Source of the DNA: Stutzerimonas stutzeri | GTDB lineage: Bacteria > Pseudomonadota > Gammaproteobacteria > Pseudomonadales > Pseudomonadaceae | Direction of reading: 5' to 3' | Length of the DNA stretch: 64,000 nt | Assembly (NCBI RefSeq): GCF_000952685.1 | Contig: NZ_JYHV01000026.1 | Span: 60,804-124,803 of the forward strand | Shown: piece after piece, positions 1 through 9,724 of the stretch | Layout: every line of letters starts with the position of its first letter | Numbering within the stretch: position 1 is the stretch's first letter | Program-made: the position numbers and the translations under genes | Notes under the pieces: model-generated | The model's input: only the letters and a program-made list of their open reading frames with translations | Databases searched by the model: none | What the model was told of the DNA's origin: nothing

Positions 1-2
1 AC

Positions 3-44
3 GAAGCCACCGAGCAGGATGACGCCGATAAGCGCCAGAACTGA
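3..44 (+). CDS. C-terminal end of a rightward gene, probably ribonuclease E (partial)
   Basis: A reading frame enters from the left edge and ends with TGA at 42-44; the visible tail is EATEQDDADKRQN. It is followed 13 bases later by a strong terminator and faces murB convergently. In Pseudomonas the neighbour of murB at this place is rne, whose C-terminal tail is acidic and poorly conserved. The identity therefore rests on synteny only, because 13 residues cannot prove it. Confidence 0.45.
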   Translation, partial: EATEQDDADKRQN

Positions 45-57
45 CAGGCACAGCAGT

Positions 58-88
58 AAAAAAAGGGATGCTTCGGCATCCCTTTTTT
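58..88. terminator. Bidirectional intrinsic terminator
   Basis: Perfect 7-bp stem GGGATGC (65-71) / GCATCCC (76-82) with a TTCG tetraloop, flanked by an A run on the left and a T run on the right. It can serve the gene entering from the left. On the minus strand it is downstream of murB. Confidence 0.9.
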
Positions 89-220
89 GTGTCCATGTGC
101 CCGTCACTGGGACCTACAGGAAATGGATACGCCGGTAATCCTCGACACGGCACAACCGAAAGCGATCAGACGCAAGCCGCCCGCCATACCAACGAGTAGA
201 GCGGCCGAACGAACTCCGTA

Positions 221-1240
221 TCAGATGACGTTGGGCTCTATTTCCAGCTGCACGCCAAAGCGTTCGGCAATATCCGCCTGGATGCGCCGAGCCAGATCCA
301 GAATCTGCCGACCGGTGGCCTGACCATAATTGACGAGCACCAATGCCTGCAACCGATGCACACCCGCGTCACCGTCCCGATAGCCTTTCCAGCCCGCTCG
401 CTCGATCAACCAGCCGGCGGCAAGCTTGACCTGCTCATCGCCTTGCGCAAACGCCACCAGATCGGGGTATCGCGCCCGCAATGCAGCTGCGATCGACTGA
501 GGGACCAAAGGATTCTTGAAGAAACTGCCTGCATTGCCTAGAACTCGAGGGTCGGGCAGCTTCTCGCTGCGAATGGCACAGACCGCACGACTTACATCCA
601 TTGGCGTCGGATGGCGGATATCGTGCTGTTGCAACCATTGGCGAAGAGGCCCGTATTCAAGCTTCAGATTTGCCGTTCGCTGCAGCAAAAAGCGCACCCG
701 CAGAATGACGTAGCGCCTGGCCTCGCGCTTGAACAAGCTGTCACGGTAGCCGAACTGGCACGCTTGCAGATCGAATTCAACGAGACCTCCAGTTTCACGG
801 TCCAGCGCGGTCAGCCCAGCGAACACGTCTTTGATTTCGACGCCATATGCACCAACGTTCTGAATCGGTGCAGCGCCGACGGTACCGGGGATCAGGCTGA
901 GGTTTTCCAGGCCGGACAAACCGAGCTCCAGGCTGTGCAGCACGAAAGGATGCCATGACTCCCCCGCCGCCGCCTCGATCACCACCTGCTCACCGTCGTC
1001 ATTGAGCACCCGCACGCCCCGACTGGCCATGCGCAGCACCAGCGCATCCACATCCGCAGTAAGCACCAGGTTGCTGCCACCACCGAGAACCCACAGCGGG
1101 GCACCAAGACGGCGAGCCTCGGCGAGCGCCTCGACTACCTCCTGGTCGTTATGAGCCTCGGTAAAGCGTGCCGCGCTCGCCTCGACAGCCATCGTATTGA
1201 AGGCCTTGAGCGAGCGGTTCTGTTCGATGATAAGGGTCAC
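221..1240 (-). CDS. murB: UDP-N-acetylenolpyruvoylglucosamine reductase MurB
   Basis: MurB reduces UDP-GlcNAc-enolpyruvate to UDP-MurNAc with NADPH and FAD, the second committed step of peptidoglycan synthesis in the cytosol. The 339-residue protein is the E. coli-type (type I) length. Visible signatures are the FAD-binding GGGSNLVL near residue 53, the segment SLIPGTVGAAPIQNVGAYG (about 115-133), a GYRDSLFK segment carrying the Tyr loop, and GNAGSFFKNP with the catalytic Ser. It starts with GTG, which overlaps the TGA of the upstream phosphatase gene (GTGA), so it is translationally coupled at the end of a leftward operon. Confidence 0.97.
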   Translation of the reverse strand: MTLIIEQNRSLKAFNTMAVEASAARFTEAHNDQEVVEALAEARRLGAPLWVLGGGSNLVLTADVDALVLRMASRGVRVLNDDGEQVVIEAAAGESWHPFVLHSLELGLSGLENLSLIPGTVGAAPIQNVGAYGVEIKDVFAGLTALDRETGGLVEFDLQACQFGYRDSLFKREARRYVILRVRFLLQRTANLKLEYGPLRQWLQQHDIRHPTPMDVSRAVCAIRSEKLPDPRVLGNAGSFFKNPLVPQSIAAALRARYPDLVAFAQGDEQVKLAAGWLIERAGWKGYRDGDAGVHRLQALVLVNYGQATGRQILDLARRIQADIAERFGVQLEIEPNVI

Positions 1241-1701
1241 AGACGCTCCCTGACCTCGTTAAGCAGGGCGACGGATGCCCTTTCGATCAGGTCAAGCACC
1301 TGCTCGAAACCGTCCTGGCCACCAAAATACGGATCAGGCACAGCATCTTCGCCCAGGTTGTATCGGCGCAGGAACAGGCCCAGCTCACCGCGCGAGTTCG
1401 AGGGCCGTAGCGCCTGCAGTCGCTCCAGATTCTCGTGATCCATTGCCAGGATCAGATCGAAGCGCTGGAAGTCCTCGACCGCCACCTGTCTCGCTCGTAG
1501 CGTGCTGAGGTCATAGCCTCGCCTGGCGGCCGCCTGGCAGGACCGCGGGTCCGGCCCTTTACCGACGTGCCAACCACCGGTTCCAGCAGAATCGATGGAA
1601 ATGCGACCTTCCAGCCGAACGTCCTGCACGTGCTTGCGAAACACCGCCTCAGCCGTGGGCGATCGGCAGATGTTGCCCATGCAGACGAATAGGACGTTCA
1701 T
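1237..1701 (-). CDS. Low-molecular-weight protein-tyrosine phosphatase
   Basis: Cytosolic LMW-PTP/arsenate-reductase fold enzyme that dephosphorylates phosphotyrosine. The active-site P-loop CMGNICRSP lies at residues 7-15 and the general-acid loop DPYFGG near residues 118-123. At 154 residues it is normal length. I chose the ATG at 1701 because the P-loop must lie near the N-terminus; the frame extends further upstream but that extension runs inside kdsB and is not family-like. It lies 2 bases after kdsB and overlaps murB. In Pseudomonas this gene (PA2978, from memory) sits in the same murB-kdsB cluster. Confidence 0.93.
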   Translation of the reverse strand: MNVLFVCMGNICRSPTAEAVFRKHVQDVRLEGRISIDSAGTGGWHVGKGPDPRSCQAAARRGYDLSTLRARQVAVEDFQRFDLILAMDHENLERLQALRPSNSRGELGLFLRRYNLGEDAVPDPYFGGQDGFEQVLDLIERASVALLNEVRERL

Positions 1702-1703
1702 GC

Positions 1704-2468
1704 TCAGGCTCCGAGCTGCTTGCGGACACGCTCGAGATCTTCTGCGGTGTCGACGCCAGCCGGAGGCGCCTCGATCGCATCGGCGACGTGAATGCGTTTG
1801 CCATGCCAAAGCGCGCGCAACTGCTCGAGGCACTCAGTGTTTTCCAACCAGCAAGGCCCCCAGGCGACGAAGTCGGCCAGGAATCCGGCCCTGTAGGCAT
1901 AGATGCCGATATGTCGACGATAGGGAACCTCAGCCGGAAACGCGTCCCGGTCACGGGCGAAGTCATCCCGCGCCCATGGCAACGGCGCACGACTGAAGGT
2001 CAACGCCAAACCATTGATATCGCTAAGTACCTTCACTACGTTGGGATTGAACAACGACTGCGCGTCGCTCATCGGCTCGGCAAGCGTGGCGATGGCCGCT
2101 TCCGGATGTGCGTCGAGGTTGCGCGCGACCTGATCGATTACCGCAGGAGGAATCAACGGCTCATCGCCCTGCACATTGACGACGATCGCATCAGTCTCGA
2201 GGCCCAGCTTATTCGCCACTTCGGCGAGGCGATCTGTGCCCGAATTGTGATCGATACGTGTCAGCAACACCTCCGCCCCGAAGTCTTGGCAAGCCTCGAG
2301 AATCCGCTTGTCATCGGTAGCCACCACCACTCGCTGCGCACCGCTCTTGCAAGCTTGCTCCCAGACGTGACGAATCATCGGCTTGCCTGCGATGTCTTGC
2401 AGCGGCTTGCCAGGCAGACGGGTGGACGCATAACGCGCCGGGATCACGACCGTGTAAGGGCTGCTCAT
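1704..2468 (-). CDS. kdsB: 3-deoxy-manno-octulosonate cytidylyltransferase KdsB
   Basis: KdsB activates Kdo to CMP-Kdo for the inner core of lipopolysaccharide. The 254-residue protein begins with the nucleotide-binding [14 protein letters not shown] (residues 10-23) and carries [17 protein letters not shown] and the HIGIYAYR segment typical of the family. Its ATG overlaps the stop of the upstream Trm112-like gene by 4 bases. With lpxK just upstream it forms a small LPS-synthesis cluster. Confidence 0.97.
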   Translation of the reverse strand: MSSPYTVVIPARYASTRLPGKPLQDIAGKPMIRHVWEQACKSGAQRVVVATDDKRILEACQDFGAEVLLTRIDHNSGTDRLAEVANKLGLETDAIVVNVQGDEPLIPPAVIDQVARNLDAHPEAAIATLAEPMSDAQSLFNPNVVKVLSDINGLALTFSRAPLPWARDDFARDRDAFPAEVPYRRHIGIYAYRAGFLADFVAWGPCWLENTECLEQLRALWHGKRIHVADAIEAPPAGVDTAEDLERVRKQLGA

Positions 2469-2650
2469 TTGTCTAGGCGCTCGTCCACTTCCAAGGTGCG
2501 GGCTTCGCTTTCCAGCATCACCGGAATCCCGTCTCGCACCGGAAACGCCATGCCGTCGGCTTTGCAGATCAGTTCGGACTTGTCGTCGGTGAGCTTCAGC
2601 GGGCCCTTGCAGAGCGGGCAGGCGAGAATATCGAGCAGTTTGGTATCCAT
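2465..2650 (-). CDS. Trm112 family (YcaR-like) small zinc-ribbon-like protein
   Basis: 61-residue protein of the UPF0434/Trm112 family, found beside kdsB and lpxK in many proteobacteria. The motif ACPLCKGPL (C11, C14) and the [12 protein letters not shown] segment (about residues 35-46) are diagnostic. Only a third cysteine (C29) is visible, so full zinc binding is uncertain. Its biochemical role is not established; eukaryotic Trm112 is an activator of methyltransferases. It overlaps kdsB by 4 bases. Confidence 0.92.
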   Translation of the reverse strand: MDTKLLDILACPLCKGPLKLTDDKSELICKADGMAFPVRDGIPVMLESEARTLEVDERLDK

Positions 2651-2696
2651 GCGCAGTCCTTGGATGCAGCCGACCGCACCTGGCAGATCGAGCGGC

Positions 2697-3701
2697 TTAG
2701 GGGTGTTCAGGTAGCAATCGGCCCAGCTGTGTATCGAACCAGGTCACGAACGCCGCCGATGGCTCGGCCTGCACCTGCAGATAACACCAGCCCGGCGGCG
2801 CGAATGCCCGGCATTTGACCGCATCCTTCTCCGTCATCACCAAGGGTAGCTCGGGGCTGAAACTCAGCTGCTCCAGGCTATAACGGGCGTGGTCGGCGAA
2901 GGGATGCGGAATCGGTCGCCAGTGTAGCGCCTCGAGCGTACTGAAGAAACGCTGTGGATTACCGATCCCGGCGACCGCGTGCAGCTGCTGGCCTGGAGGG
3001 AAATGATCAAGCGACCAAGCCTGATTGCTTGCCAGCTCGATCAATCGGGATGGCCGCAAGGCGAAGCCGAAACCGGACGGACTGTCGGTCAGTGCTCCAT
3101 TGAAAAGCACCGCGTCGACCGACTCCAGCCGTTCGAGCGGTTCACGCAGCGGGCCGGCAGGAAGACAGCGAAGATTGCCCAGGCCACGCGCAGCATCGAT
3201 GAGTACCAGTTCAAGGTCGCGAGCCAGCCGGTAGTGCTGCAAGCCGTCGTCGGAAAGAATGAGATCGAGTGGCTCGCACTCGAGCAGTCCGCGAACGGCG
3301 CGTGATCGATCCGGATCGATCATGACCGGAACGCCGGTTCGCTGCGCGATTAAAAGCGGCTCGTCACCCGCTTCGGCCGCCGAGTGGTTGGGCATCACTC
3401 GCCAGGGATACGACGGTGGTGTGGCGCCGTAGCCACGGCTGACCACCCCCACCTTCAGGCCGCGGCGACGGCAATGTTCGATGAGCCATAGAATCAGTGG
3501 AGTCTTGCCGGTTCCGCCAACGGTGATATTACCCACCACCACCACAGGCACCGGAGCGCGGTAACGATCTGTCGCACCGCTGATGAACTTCTTTCGCTTG
3601 GCGACGACCACACGCCGGTAGAGCGCCTCCAGTGGCGCGAGCAACGCCAGGGCCGGGTGCCCTTCGTACCAGGCTCGCTGCAGACGGTCGGCAAAGGACA
3701 T
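2697..3701 (-). CDS. lpxK: Tetraacyldisaccharide 4'-kinase LpxK
   Basis: LpxK phosphorylates the 4' position of the lipid A disaccharide at the inner membrane. The 334-residue protein shows the Walker [14 protein letters not shown] (about 57-69), a conserved SRGYG and the D-D segment [14 protein letters not shown] typical of this P-loop family. An N-terminal amphipathic segment is consistent with membrane association. Its ATG overlaps the last base of the exbD stop, so exbB-exbD-lpxK-Trm112-kdsB-ptp-murB reads as one leftward unit. Confidence 0.97.
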   Translation of the reverse strand: MSFADRLQRAWYEGHPALALLAPLEALYRRVVVAKRKKFISGATDRYRAPVPVVVVGNITVGGTGKTPLILWLIEHCRRRGLKVGVVSRGYGATPPSYPWRVMPNHSAAEAGDEPLLIAQRTGVPVMIDPDRSRAVRGLLECEPLDLILSDDGLQHYRLARDLELVLIDAARGLGNLRCLPAGPLREPLERLESVDAVLFNGALTDSPSGFGFALRPSRLIELASNQAWSLDHFPPGQQLHAVAGIGNPQRFFSTLEALHWRPIPHPFADHARYSLEQLSFSPELPLVMTEKDAVKCRAFAPPGWCYLQVQAEPSAAFVTWFDTQLGRLLPEHP

Positions 3702-4129
3702 CAGGGCTCCGGCTGGGCCTCGACGGTGGTGATACGAAGCTGCGCAAAACCCAGCTTTCCGGCTGCATCCATGGCTGTGATGACAGCCTGATGCGGGGTC
3801 TTGCCATCGGCGCTGATGATCATCGGCAGGCTGGTGTCACCGCCAGACTCCTTGCTGAGAGCTGCCATTAACGTACTCAGGTCATGCTTGATCAACGTCT
3901 TGCCGTTCAGGGTAAAGCTGCCATCGACATCGATGACCACTTCCAGCTGCTTTTTCTCGGCATCCTGGGGCGGCGTACCACTGGCCGCTTCAGGCAAATC
4001 CACCTTAAGCTGTGTTTCGCGGGTAAAGGTCGTGGTCACCACAAAGAACAGCAACAAGATGAACACCACATCGATCAGCGGAGCCAAGCCGATGTCGACG
4101 TTTTCTCGCGCCTTACGTCGAAACTTCAC
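3701..4129 (-). CDS. exbD: ExbD/TolR family biopolymer transport protein
   Basis: 142-residue inner-membrane protein with a single N-terminal membrane segment preceded by the basic [20 protein letters not shown] stretch. The Asp in [14 protein letters not shown] corresponds to the proton-channel Asp of ExbD/TolR/MotB. The periplasmic part (about 45-142) is the usual peptidoglycan or TonB-interaction domain. With the adjacent ExbB it should form a proton-driven motor. No TonB gene is beside it; the lpxK linkage is typical of Pseudomonas (PA2982-PA2983, from memory). Confidence 0.93.
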   Translation of the reverse strand: MKFRRKARENVDIGLAPLIDVVFILLLFFVVTTTFTRETQLKVDLPEAASGTPPQDAEKKQLEVVIDVDGSFTLNGKTLIKHDLSTLMAALSKESGGDTSLPMIISADGKTPHQAVITAMDAAGKLGFAQLRITTVEAQPEP

Positions 4130-4758
4130 GCCTTGCCCTCACCCAGATCGACGTCGCGGTCGCCCTGTACGACCTCGACCAGCTTGATCGCCTCCTGTTC
4201 CATTCCAACCACCAGTTCTTCGACGCGGCGCAGCAGGAAACGGTGAAAAAACAAGGCCGGGATACCGACCATCAGGCCAGCCGCCGTGGTGATCAATGCC
4301 TTGGAGATACCCGCAGCGAGCAAGGGTGCATTGGCCATGCCTGATCCCATGAAGGCACTGAAGATCTCGATCATTCCGAGCACGGTGCCTAGCAGGCCGA
4401 GCAATGGCGCGATGCCGGCAATGGTACCCAACGCATTGAGGTAGCGCTCGAGGTCATGGACGACACGCGCCGCAGCCTCCTCGATACACTCCTTCATGAT
4501 CTCCCGGCCATGTTTGGAATTGGCCAGGCCCGCAGCTAGGATCTCGCCGAGTGGCGAATCCGCGCGCAGCTCTTTAAGTTTCTGGTTGCTGAGCTTCTTG
4601 TCCTTGATCCACTTCCACACCTGACCGAGGAGGTGCGACGGAGTCACGCGACTGGGTCGTAGCGTCCATAGTCTTTCGATGATGATGCCAGCCGCGGCGA
4701 CGGAACATAGAATGATTGGCAGCATTATCCAGCCGCCCGCTTTAACCAGCTCCCACAC
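4126..4758 (-). CDS. exbB: ExbB/TolQ family proton channel protein (MotA/TolQ/ExbB)
   Basis: 210-residue protein with three membrane segments: about 10-28, then a pair around 110-135 and 145-175 in the conserved MotA/TolQ/ExbB domain. The GTIAGIAPLLGLLGTVLGMI stretch and the following AL-TTAAGL helix carry the conserved Pro, Thr and Gly residues. The start codon is GTG. It overlaps exbD by 4 bases. It is the first gene of the leftward LPS/motor operon and is separated by about 70 bases from comEC. Confidence 0.93.
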   Translation of the reverse strand: MWELVKAGGWIMLPIILCSVAAAGIIIERLWTLRPSRVTPSHLLGQVWKWIKDKKLSNQKLKELRADSPLGEILAAGLANSKHGREIMKECIEEAAARVVHDLERYLNALGTIAGIAPLLGLLGTVLGMIEIFSAFMGSGMANAPLLAAGISKALITTAAGLMVGIPALFFHRFLLRRVEELVVGMEQEAIKLVEVVQGDRDVDLGEGKA

Positions 4759-4829
4759 GAGATGAATCCCCCTCGAAAAAGTGGCGCCACTCTAGCATAG
4801 GGCCGACGGACCGCCGACGGCCACGGTTC

Positions 4830-7055
4830 TCATTTTTCCCGCCAGAATCGCCGTTCGGCGCGCAATCCTCGAATGGGCTCGAAACGGCCGAGACGGATCT
4901 GCAGAGCACCCAGTTCAGCCGTATCGAAAATCCGGGCGCCCGATGCCCGCAAACGTTGCACGACATCCGGATGCGGATGGCCGAAGGCGTTGTGCAGGCT
5001 GCGCGAGACAAGCGCGCCTTCGGCACCGGCTGCCTGGATAAATGCGGTTGAAGATGAGCTGCGACTACCGTGATGCGGCACCAGCAACCACCGCACGCCC
5101 AGCGGCAGTTTGCTCGCCAGCAGCGCCTGTTCGGCCAGCGTATCGATATCTCCGGTCAATAGCAGGCGTTCACCGCCGGCTTCGACCAGCAGCACGCACG
5201 ACGACTGGTTTCCATCCTGGGCTTGTGACCATCGCCAAAGCGTAAAGCGGACCTGCTCCCATTCCCAGTGCTCTCCAGAGCGGCACGCCTCGGCACCCAG
5301 CGAAGCAGGCAGTCTTTCCGGCTCACCGCTGAGCACTCGCGCCAACGGCATCAGCCTCTTGATAGCCATGGCGCCACCGGCATGATCGCTGTCAGCGTGA
5401 CTGAGGAGCATCAGGTCGAGATCGGTCAATCCCAGCGTTCTCAACGACGGAAACACCACCCGCTCGCCAATATCGAAGTCGCCATAGCGCGGTCCCGCGT
5501 CATATAGAAGTGCATGATCCCGGGTGCGCACCAGCACGGCCAGCCCCTGACCGACATCAAGCACCCAAATTTCCGCCTGTCCCGCTGCGGGTTTGTTTAC
5601 TGGCGGAAATAGCAACGGCGCGAGAAGCAACAGTCCCAACGCTCGAAATGGCACCCCGGCCGGCAACAAAAATAGCAGCGTCCCCAGCGCGACCAGCACC
5701 CAGGCCCATATCGGCAACGATGCCGGTAGCCATGCAGCCTGCCAACCGGCAAGCCATTGCAGCGTATCGAAAAGGAACGCCAACAGGCCACCCGCCAACC
5801 ACAGCAACGACTCACCAACGCCCGCCAACCACAGCAGCGAAACCCCCATCAGAGACAGCGGCACGATCAGCATGCTGACCAGTGGCACCGCAAAAAGATT
5901 GGCGACTGGACTGCTCAGGCTCACCGGCAAGCCCAGCGCAAGCAATGCCGGCAACAGGCCGAGCGCCATGCACCACTGGGCACGGCTCAACGCCCGCCAC
6001 CAGTCCCAGCTGCCCAGTCGGCCACGGAAGACCAATGCGAGCAGCGCCACGGCCAGGAAAGACAACCAGAATCCCGATTGCAAACTAACCAATGGATCGA
6101 TTAGCAAGACGCCATCGAGCGCGACGAGCAGCGGTAACCAGACACCGAGATGTCGAAACCGCAAGCGCCACAACAGCACCAGCGCGACCATCACCGAAGC
6201 CCGCTGAACCGGGACTTCGAAGCCCGCCAACCAACCGTATGCGAGTGCTCCGAACAGCGCCAGACCGCAGGCACAAGGCAGCCAGTCGATCCGCCGCGGC
6301 CAGATGCCCCAACGCGCCAATAGCGCAACCAGGCTATAGAGCAGACCGGCCAGCATCCCCACATGCTGTCCCGAGATCACCATCAAATGCACGGTTCCGG
6401 TGCCCTGCAGGATGCGCCAGTCTGACTTGGACAAACCACTGTCATCGCCAACCACCAGCGCTGCAATTGCACCCGAGCGTCCTTGGGCGTCAACCGCCAT
6501 CAAGCGTTGGCGCAACCGATCGCGCCACGCCAGGTTCCCCTCTGAAAACGCCACCCGCTCGCCTGCTTTGATCGTGCCGCTGGCACCGATCCGACGTGCA
6601 AGAAGCCAGGCCTCGTAATCGAATGGATGGGGATTGACCAGGCCACGTGGCCTTTTGAGCTTGGCGGCGAGCCTCCATCGCTCTCCCGCCTGGATCATCG
6701 GTCCACCGTACCAGGCCAGGCGCATCCGCGAGGGTAAGCCGGCATGTCGGGATGAGACATCAACCAGTTCGAAGCGCACCACACCGTCACGAACATCCGG
6801 CAGTCCAGTCACCTGCCCTTCAAGCCAGAAGGTACGACCGTCGAGTTCGGTCGGGAGGCGGTCGCTTAACGCCCAGTGAGCACTCAGGCAGGCCCATGCG
6901 AGACCGCAAAGAAAACAGCCAAGCGCTCGCCAACGAAACGGCAACAAGACCAGTCCCGTCACGAACATGAACGGCAGCGACCCAAAAGGTGGCAATTGCG
7001 GTAGAAAGCGCAGCAATAAAAGGCCTGCCGCCAGTGCCAGCAAGGCTGTACGCAT
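4830..7055 (-). CDS. comEC: DNA internalization-related competence protein ComEC/Rec2
   Basis: Inner-membrane channel for uptake of transforming single-stranded DNA. The 741-residue protein has N-terminal membrane helices with a DUF4131 domain (about 1-170), a polytopic Competence domain (about 190-470) containing the VHLMVISGQHVGMLAGLLY signature, and a C-terminal metallo-beta-lactamase domain (about 490-730) with LSHADSDHAGG and LLVPHHGS. I placed the start at the ATG at 7055, which has AGGAG eight bases upstream; the frame could extend 12 codons. P. stutzeri strains are classically naturally transformable, which fits an intact gene. Confidence 0.95.
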   Translation of the reverse strand: MRTALLALAAGLLLLRFLPQLPPFGSLPFMFVTGLVLLPFRWRALGCFLCGLAWACLSAHWALSDRLPTELDGRTFWLEGQVTGLPDVRDGVVRFELVDVSSRHAGLPSRMRLAWYGGPMIQAGERWRLAAKLKRPRGLVNPHPFDYEAWLLARRIGASGTIKAGERVAFSEGNLAWRDRLRQRLMAVDAQGRSGAIAALVVGDDSGLSKSDWRILQGTGTVHLMVISGQHVGMLAGLLYSLVALLARWGIWPRRIDWLPCACGLALFGALAYGWLAGFEVPVQRASVMVALVLLWRLRFRHLGVWLPLLVALDGVLLIDPLVSLQSGFWLSFLAVALLALVFRGRLGSWDWWRALSRAQWCMALGLLPALLALGLPVSLSSPVANLFAVPLVSMLIVPLSLMGVSLLWLAGVGESLLWLAGGLLAFLFDTLQWLAGWQAAWLPASLPIWAWVLVALGTLLFLLPAGVPFRALGLLLLAPLLFPPVNKPAAGQAEIWVLDVGQGLAVLVRTRDHALLYDAGPRYGDFDIGERVVFPSLRTLGLTDLDLMLLSHADSDHAGGAMAIKRLMPLARVLSGEPERLPASLGAEACRSGEHWEWEQVRFTLWRWSQAQDGNQSSCVLLVEAGGERLLLTGDIDTLAEQALLASKLPLGVRWLLVPHHGSRSSSSTAFIQAAGAEGALVSRSLHNAFGHPHPDVVQRLRASGARIFDTAELGALQIRLGRFEPIRGLRAERRFWREK

Positions 7056-7238
7056 GAAACATCTCCTGGATTCCCTTCCAGCGATCAGCACATCCGTAGA
7101 AGACGGCTACCGAGTCACTGTGGCATCACCGACATCCTGTCGGCCGCCACAGTGTAGAATCCATGTCACAAACTCATCTCAGCGCCGGGTCTCGTTTCAG
7201 GCATAATCGGGCGCGCTTCAGCCCGCCAGAGAATCTTC

Positions 7239-7754
7239 ATGCCGCGTCGTTTTTTCAAACGCTACATGCCGCACCCCGATCGCATAAAGACCCACAAATC
7301 TTTGCGATTTCTCGGCACCCTGACTCACGATCCAAACCTGCTCCACCTCAACCGGCATTCGGTTTCCAGAGCGATAGCCATTGGCCTGTTCTGGGCCATG
7401 ATTCCGATGCCCATGCAGATGTTGGCCGCCGCGCTATGTGCGGTTCCAGCCAGGGCCAACCTGCCAATAGCCGTAGGGCTGGTCTGGCTGACCAACCCAT
7501 TGACCATGCCTCCGGTTTTTTATTGCAACTACAAGGTCGGCGCCTGGCTGATGGATACCCCGGTTTCGCCGATGCCAATGGAGCTGACCCTCGCATGGGT
7601 GCAGAAGATGCTCAGCAGTCACTGGGAGCCCTTGTATCTAGGCTCTCTGGTGGTCGGCCTCGTCTTGGCCGTGCTCGGTTACATTGCGACTCAGGCCTAT
7701 TGGCGCTGGTGGGTCAGCCGCAGTTGGCGCAAGCGCCAACTGGACCGCCGCTGA
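7239..7754 (+). CDS. DUF2062 domain membrane protein
   Basis: 171-residue inner-membrane protein of the DUF2062 family. A basic N-terminus with HPDRIKTHKSLRFLG (about 12-26) is followed by the family core from SRAIAIGLFWAMIPMPMQM, the helix with NLPIAVGLVWLTNPLTMPP, and a last helix near residues 128-155 with a basic tail. Function is unknown. It is divergent from comEC and convergent with lolE, the usual arrangement in Pseudomonas. Confidence 0.92.
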   Translation: MPRRFFKRYMPHPDRIKTHKSLRFLGTLTHDPNLLHLNRHSVSRAIAIGLFWAMIPMPMQMLAAALCAVPARANLPIAVGLVWLTNPLTMPPVFYCNYKVGAWLMDTPVSPMPMELTLAWVQKMLSSHWEPLYLGSLVVGLVLAVLGYIATQAYWRWWVSRSWRKRQLDRR

Positions 7755-7763
7755 CACGCACAC

Positions 7764-9011
7764 CTACTCATAGCGCAGCGCTTCTGCGGGCTGAGTCTGC
7801 GCTGCACGCCAAGCGGGATAGAGTGTCGCCAAGAAGCTCAGGATCAATGCGGCTAGCGTCACCAACAGCACATCCTCCAGACGCAGCTCTGATGGCAAGG
7901 TGTTGATGAAGTAGACGTCGGAGCTGAAGATGTGTTGCCCCGACACCCGCTCCAACCATCCCACCAGCGTACTGACGTTGAGCGCGCCCAACACACCTAG
8001 GACGGTACCTATCAGCGTGCCGGTCAGGCCAATGATGCTGCCCTGCACCATGAAAATCGTCATGATCTGACGAGGCGTCGCCCCCAGGGTACGCAAAATC
8101 GCGATATCGGCACGCTTATCGGCCACCACCATGATCAAGGTGGCGATAATGTTGAAAGCGGCAACCGCCACGATCAGCAGAAGCAGCAGCCCGATCATGG
8201 TCTTTTCCATCTTCATGGCGCTGAACAGACTGCCCTGTGTGAGCGACCAATCCTCGCTGCGGTAACCGGCACCAAGCCTGGCAACGAGGTCGTGCCCAAC
8301 CTCCGGAGCGCGATACAGATCTGCCAGTCTGAGCCTGACACCTTCGACCTGGTCCGGTTGCCAGCGAAGAATCCGCGCCGCATCGGTCCGATGAATCATG
8401 GCCAGGCTGCCGTCCAGTTCGGCGCCCACCTTGAATACCCCGACGACATTCAATCGCTGCATGCGAGGCGTGATGCCGCCAGGCGCGTCACTGAGCTCAG
8501 GGACGATGAGGGTGAGCTTGTCGCCCAGTTTCAAACCGAATCGCCGCGCGGTCATCAGTCCGAGAATTACGCCGGACTCGCCCGGTTTGAGATCGTCGAG
8601 CCTGCCGGCGACCATCTTCGAACCAAGTATCGATACCTTACCTTCGGTCTGCGGATCGATGCCCTTAATCTCGATCGGCTGCATCGAGCCCTTGAATGAA
8701 AGCATGCCCTCCAGCTGAGTGATTGGCGCGGCGCCGAGCACTTCGGGATGCGACCGGAGCTGCCCGGCCAGCGATTGCCAGTCATCCACAGGATGTCCGT
8801 CACCGGCGATCACGACGTGCGGAACCATTCCCAGAATGCGGTTGCTCATCTCCCGCTGAAATCCGTTCATGACGGAAAGCACCATGATCATCGCCAGCAC
8901 GCCCAACGAAAGTCCGATCATGGAGGTCAAGGAAATGAAGGAGATGAAATGGTTGCGACGCTTGGCCCGCGTATAGCGACTGCCAATGAAGATGCTGAGC
9001 GGCCTGAACAT
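7764..9011 (-). CDS. lolE: Lipoprotein-releasing ABC transporter permease LolE
   Basis: Membrane subunit of LolCDE, which extracts mature lipoproteins from the inner membrane and hands them to LolA. The 415-residue protein has one N-terminal membrane helix with the segment FISLTSMIGLSLGVLAMI, a periplasmic MacB-like domain (about 50-260) and three C-terminal FtsX helices. It is closely similar to the permease at 9717-10964. LolE rather than LolC is inferred from its position after lolD. Its start overlaps the lolD stop by one base. Confidence 0.9.
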   Translation of the reverse strand: MFRPLSIFIGSRYTRAKRRNHFISFISLTSMIGLSLGVLAMIMVLSVMNGFQREMSNRILGMVPHVVIAGDGHPVDDWQSLAGQLRSHPEVLGAAPITQLEGMLSFKGSMQPIEIKGIDPQTEGKVSILGSKMVAGRLDDLKPGESGVILGLMTARRFGLKLGDKLTLIVPELSDAPGGITPRMQRLNVVGVFKVGAELDGSLAMIHRTDAARILRWQPDQVEGVRLRLADLYRAPEVGHDLVARLGAGYRSEDWSLTQGSLFSAMKMEKTMIGLLLLLIVAVAAFNIIATLIMVVADKRADIAILRTLGATPRQIMTIFMVQGSIIGLTGTLIGTVLGVLGALNVSTLVGWLERVSGQHIFSSDVYFINTLPSELRLEDVLLVTLAALILSFLATLYPAWRAAQTQPAEALRYE

Positions 9012-9724
9012 TACCCGGCCACCAACCGGCCGTCTTCCAGGCGCAGAATGTGGTCCATTTGCCCGGCGAGTTGCGGATCGTGAGTAACGACGAGAAACGC
9101 AGTGCGCAACGAGCTGCTCAACTCCAGCATCAGATCCTGAATACCTTGGGCGGTATGGTGATCGAGGTTACCGGTAGGCTCATCGAGCAGGACCAGCGCC
9201 GGGCGGTTGGCCAATGCACGAGCAATCGCCACGCGTTGACGTTCGCCCCCGGACAGCTCTGACGGCTTGTGCGCCAACCGGTGGCCGAGCCCCACACGCT
9301 GCAACAGTTCCGTCGCACGTGCCCGTGCATCGACGATCGGCGCCTTGCCGATCAGCAATGGCATGCAGACGTTCTCTAGAGCGGTGAATTCGGGCAACAA
9401 GTGGTGAAACTGGTAGACGAAGCCCAGCGCGCGATTACGCAACAGCCCACGATCCTTTTCGCTAAGGGCTGAAAGCTCCTCGCCGGCCAGCCAGACGCTT
9501 CCTTCGCTCGGTGTATCAAGACCACCAAGTAGGTTCAGCAGCGTACTTTTACCCGAGCCCGAACTGCCGACGATGGCAACCCTCTGCCCCGGAAACAACT
9601 CCAGTTGCAGGCCGGACAGCACACTGACCGACTCCGGGCCCTGCTCGTAGCGTTTTCCCAGGTTACGGCAACTCAATACCGCACGATCGTTGGATGACCT
9701 TTCATTCATAACCAGCTCACTCAT
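9011..9724 (-). CDS. lolD: Lipoprotein-releasing ABC transporter ATPase LolD
   Basis: ATPase that powers LolCE. Walker [19 protein letters not shown], the LolD-characteristic [16 protein letters not shown], signature [15 protein letters not shown], Walker B ALVLLDEP and switch His in VVTHD are all present. I placed the start at the ATG at 9724 (237 residues), which overlaps the upstream lolC by 8 bases; an alternative in-frame ATG lies at 9709. The longer open frame upstream runs inside lolC and is not part of the protein. Confidence 0.95.
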   Translation of the reverse strand: MSELVMNERSSNDRAVLSCRNLGKRYEQGPESVSVLSGLQLELFPGQRVAIVGSSGSGKSTLLNLLGGLDTPSEGSVWLAGEELSALSEKDRGLLRNRALGFVYQFHHLLPEFTALENVCMPLLIGKAPIVDARARATELLQRVGLGHRLAHKPSELSGGERQRVAIARALANRPALVLLDEPTGNLDHHTAQGIQDLMLELSSSLRTAFLVVTHDPQLAGQMDHILRLEDGRLVAG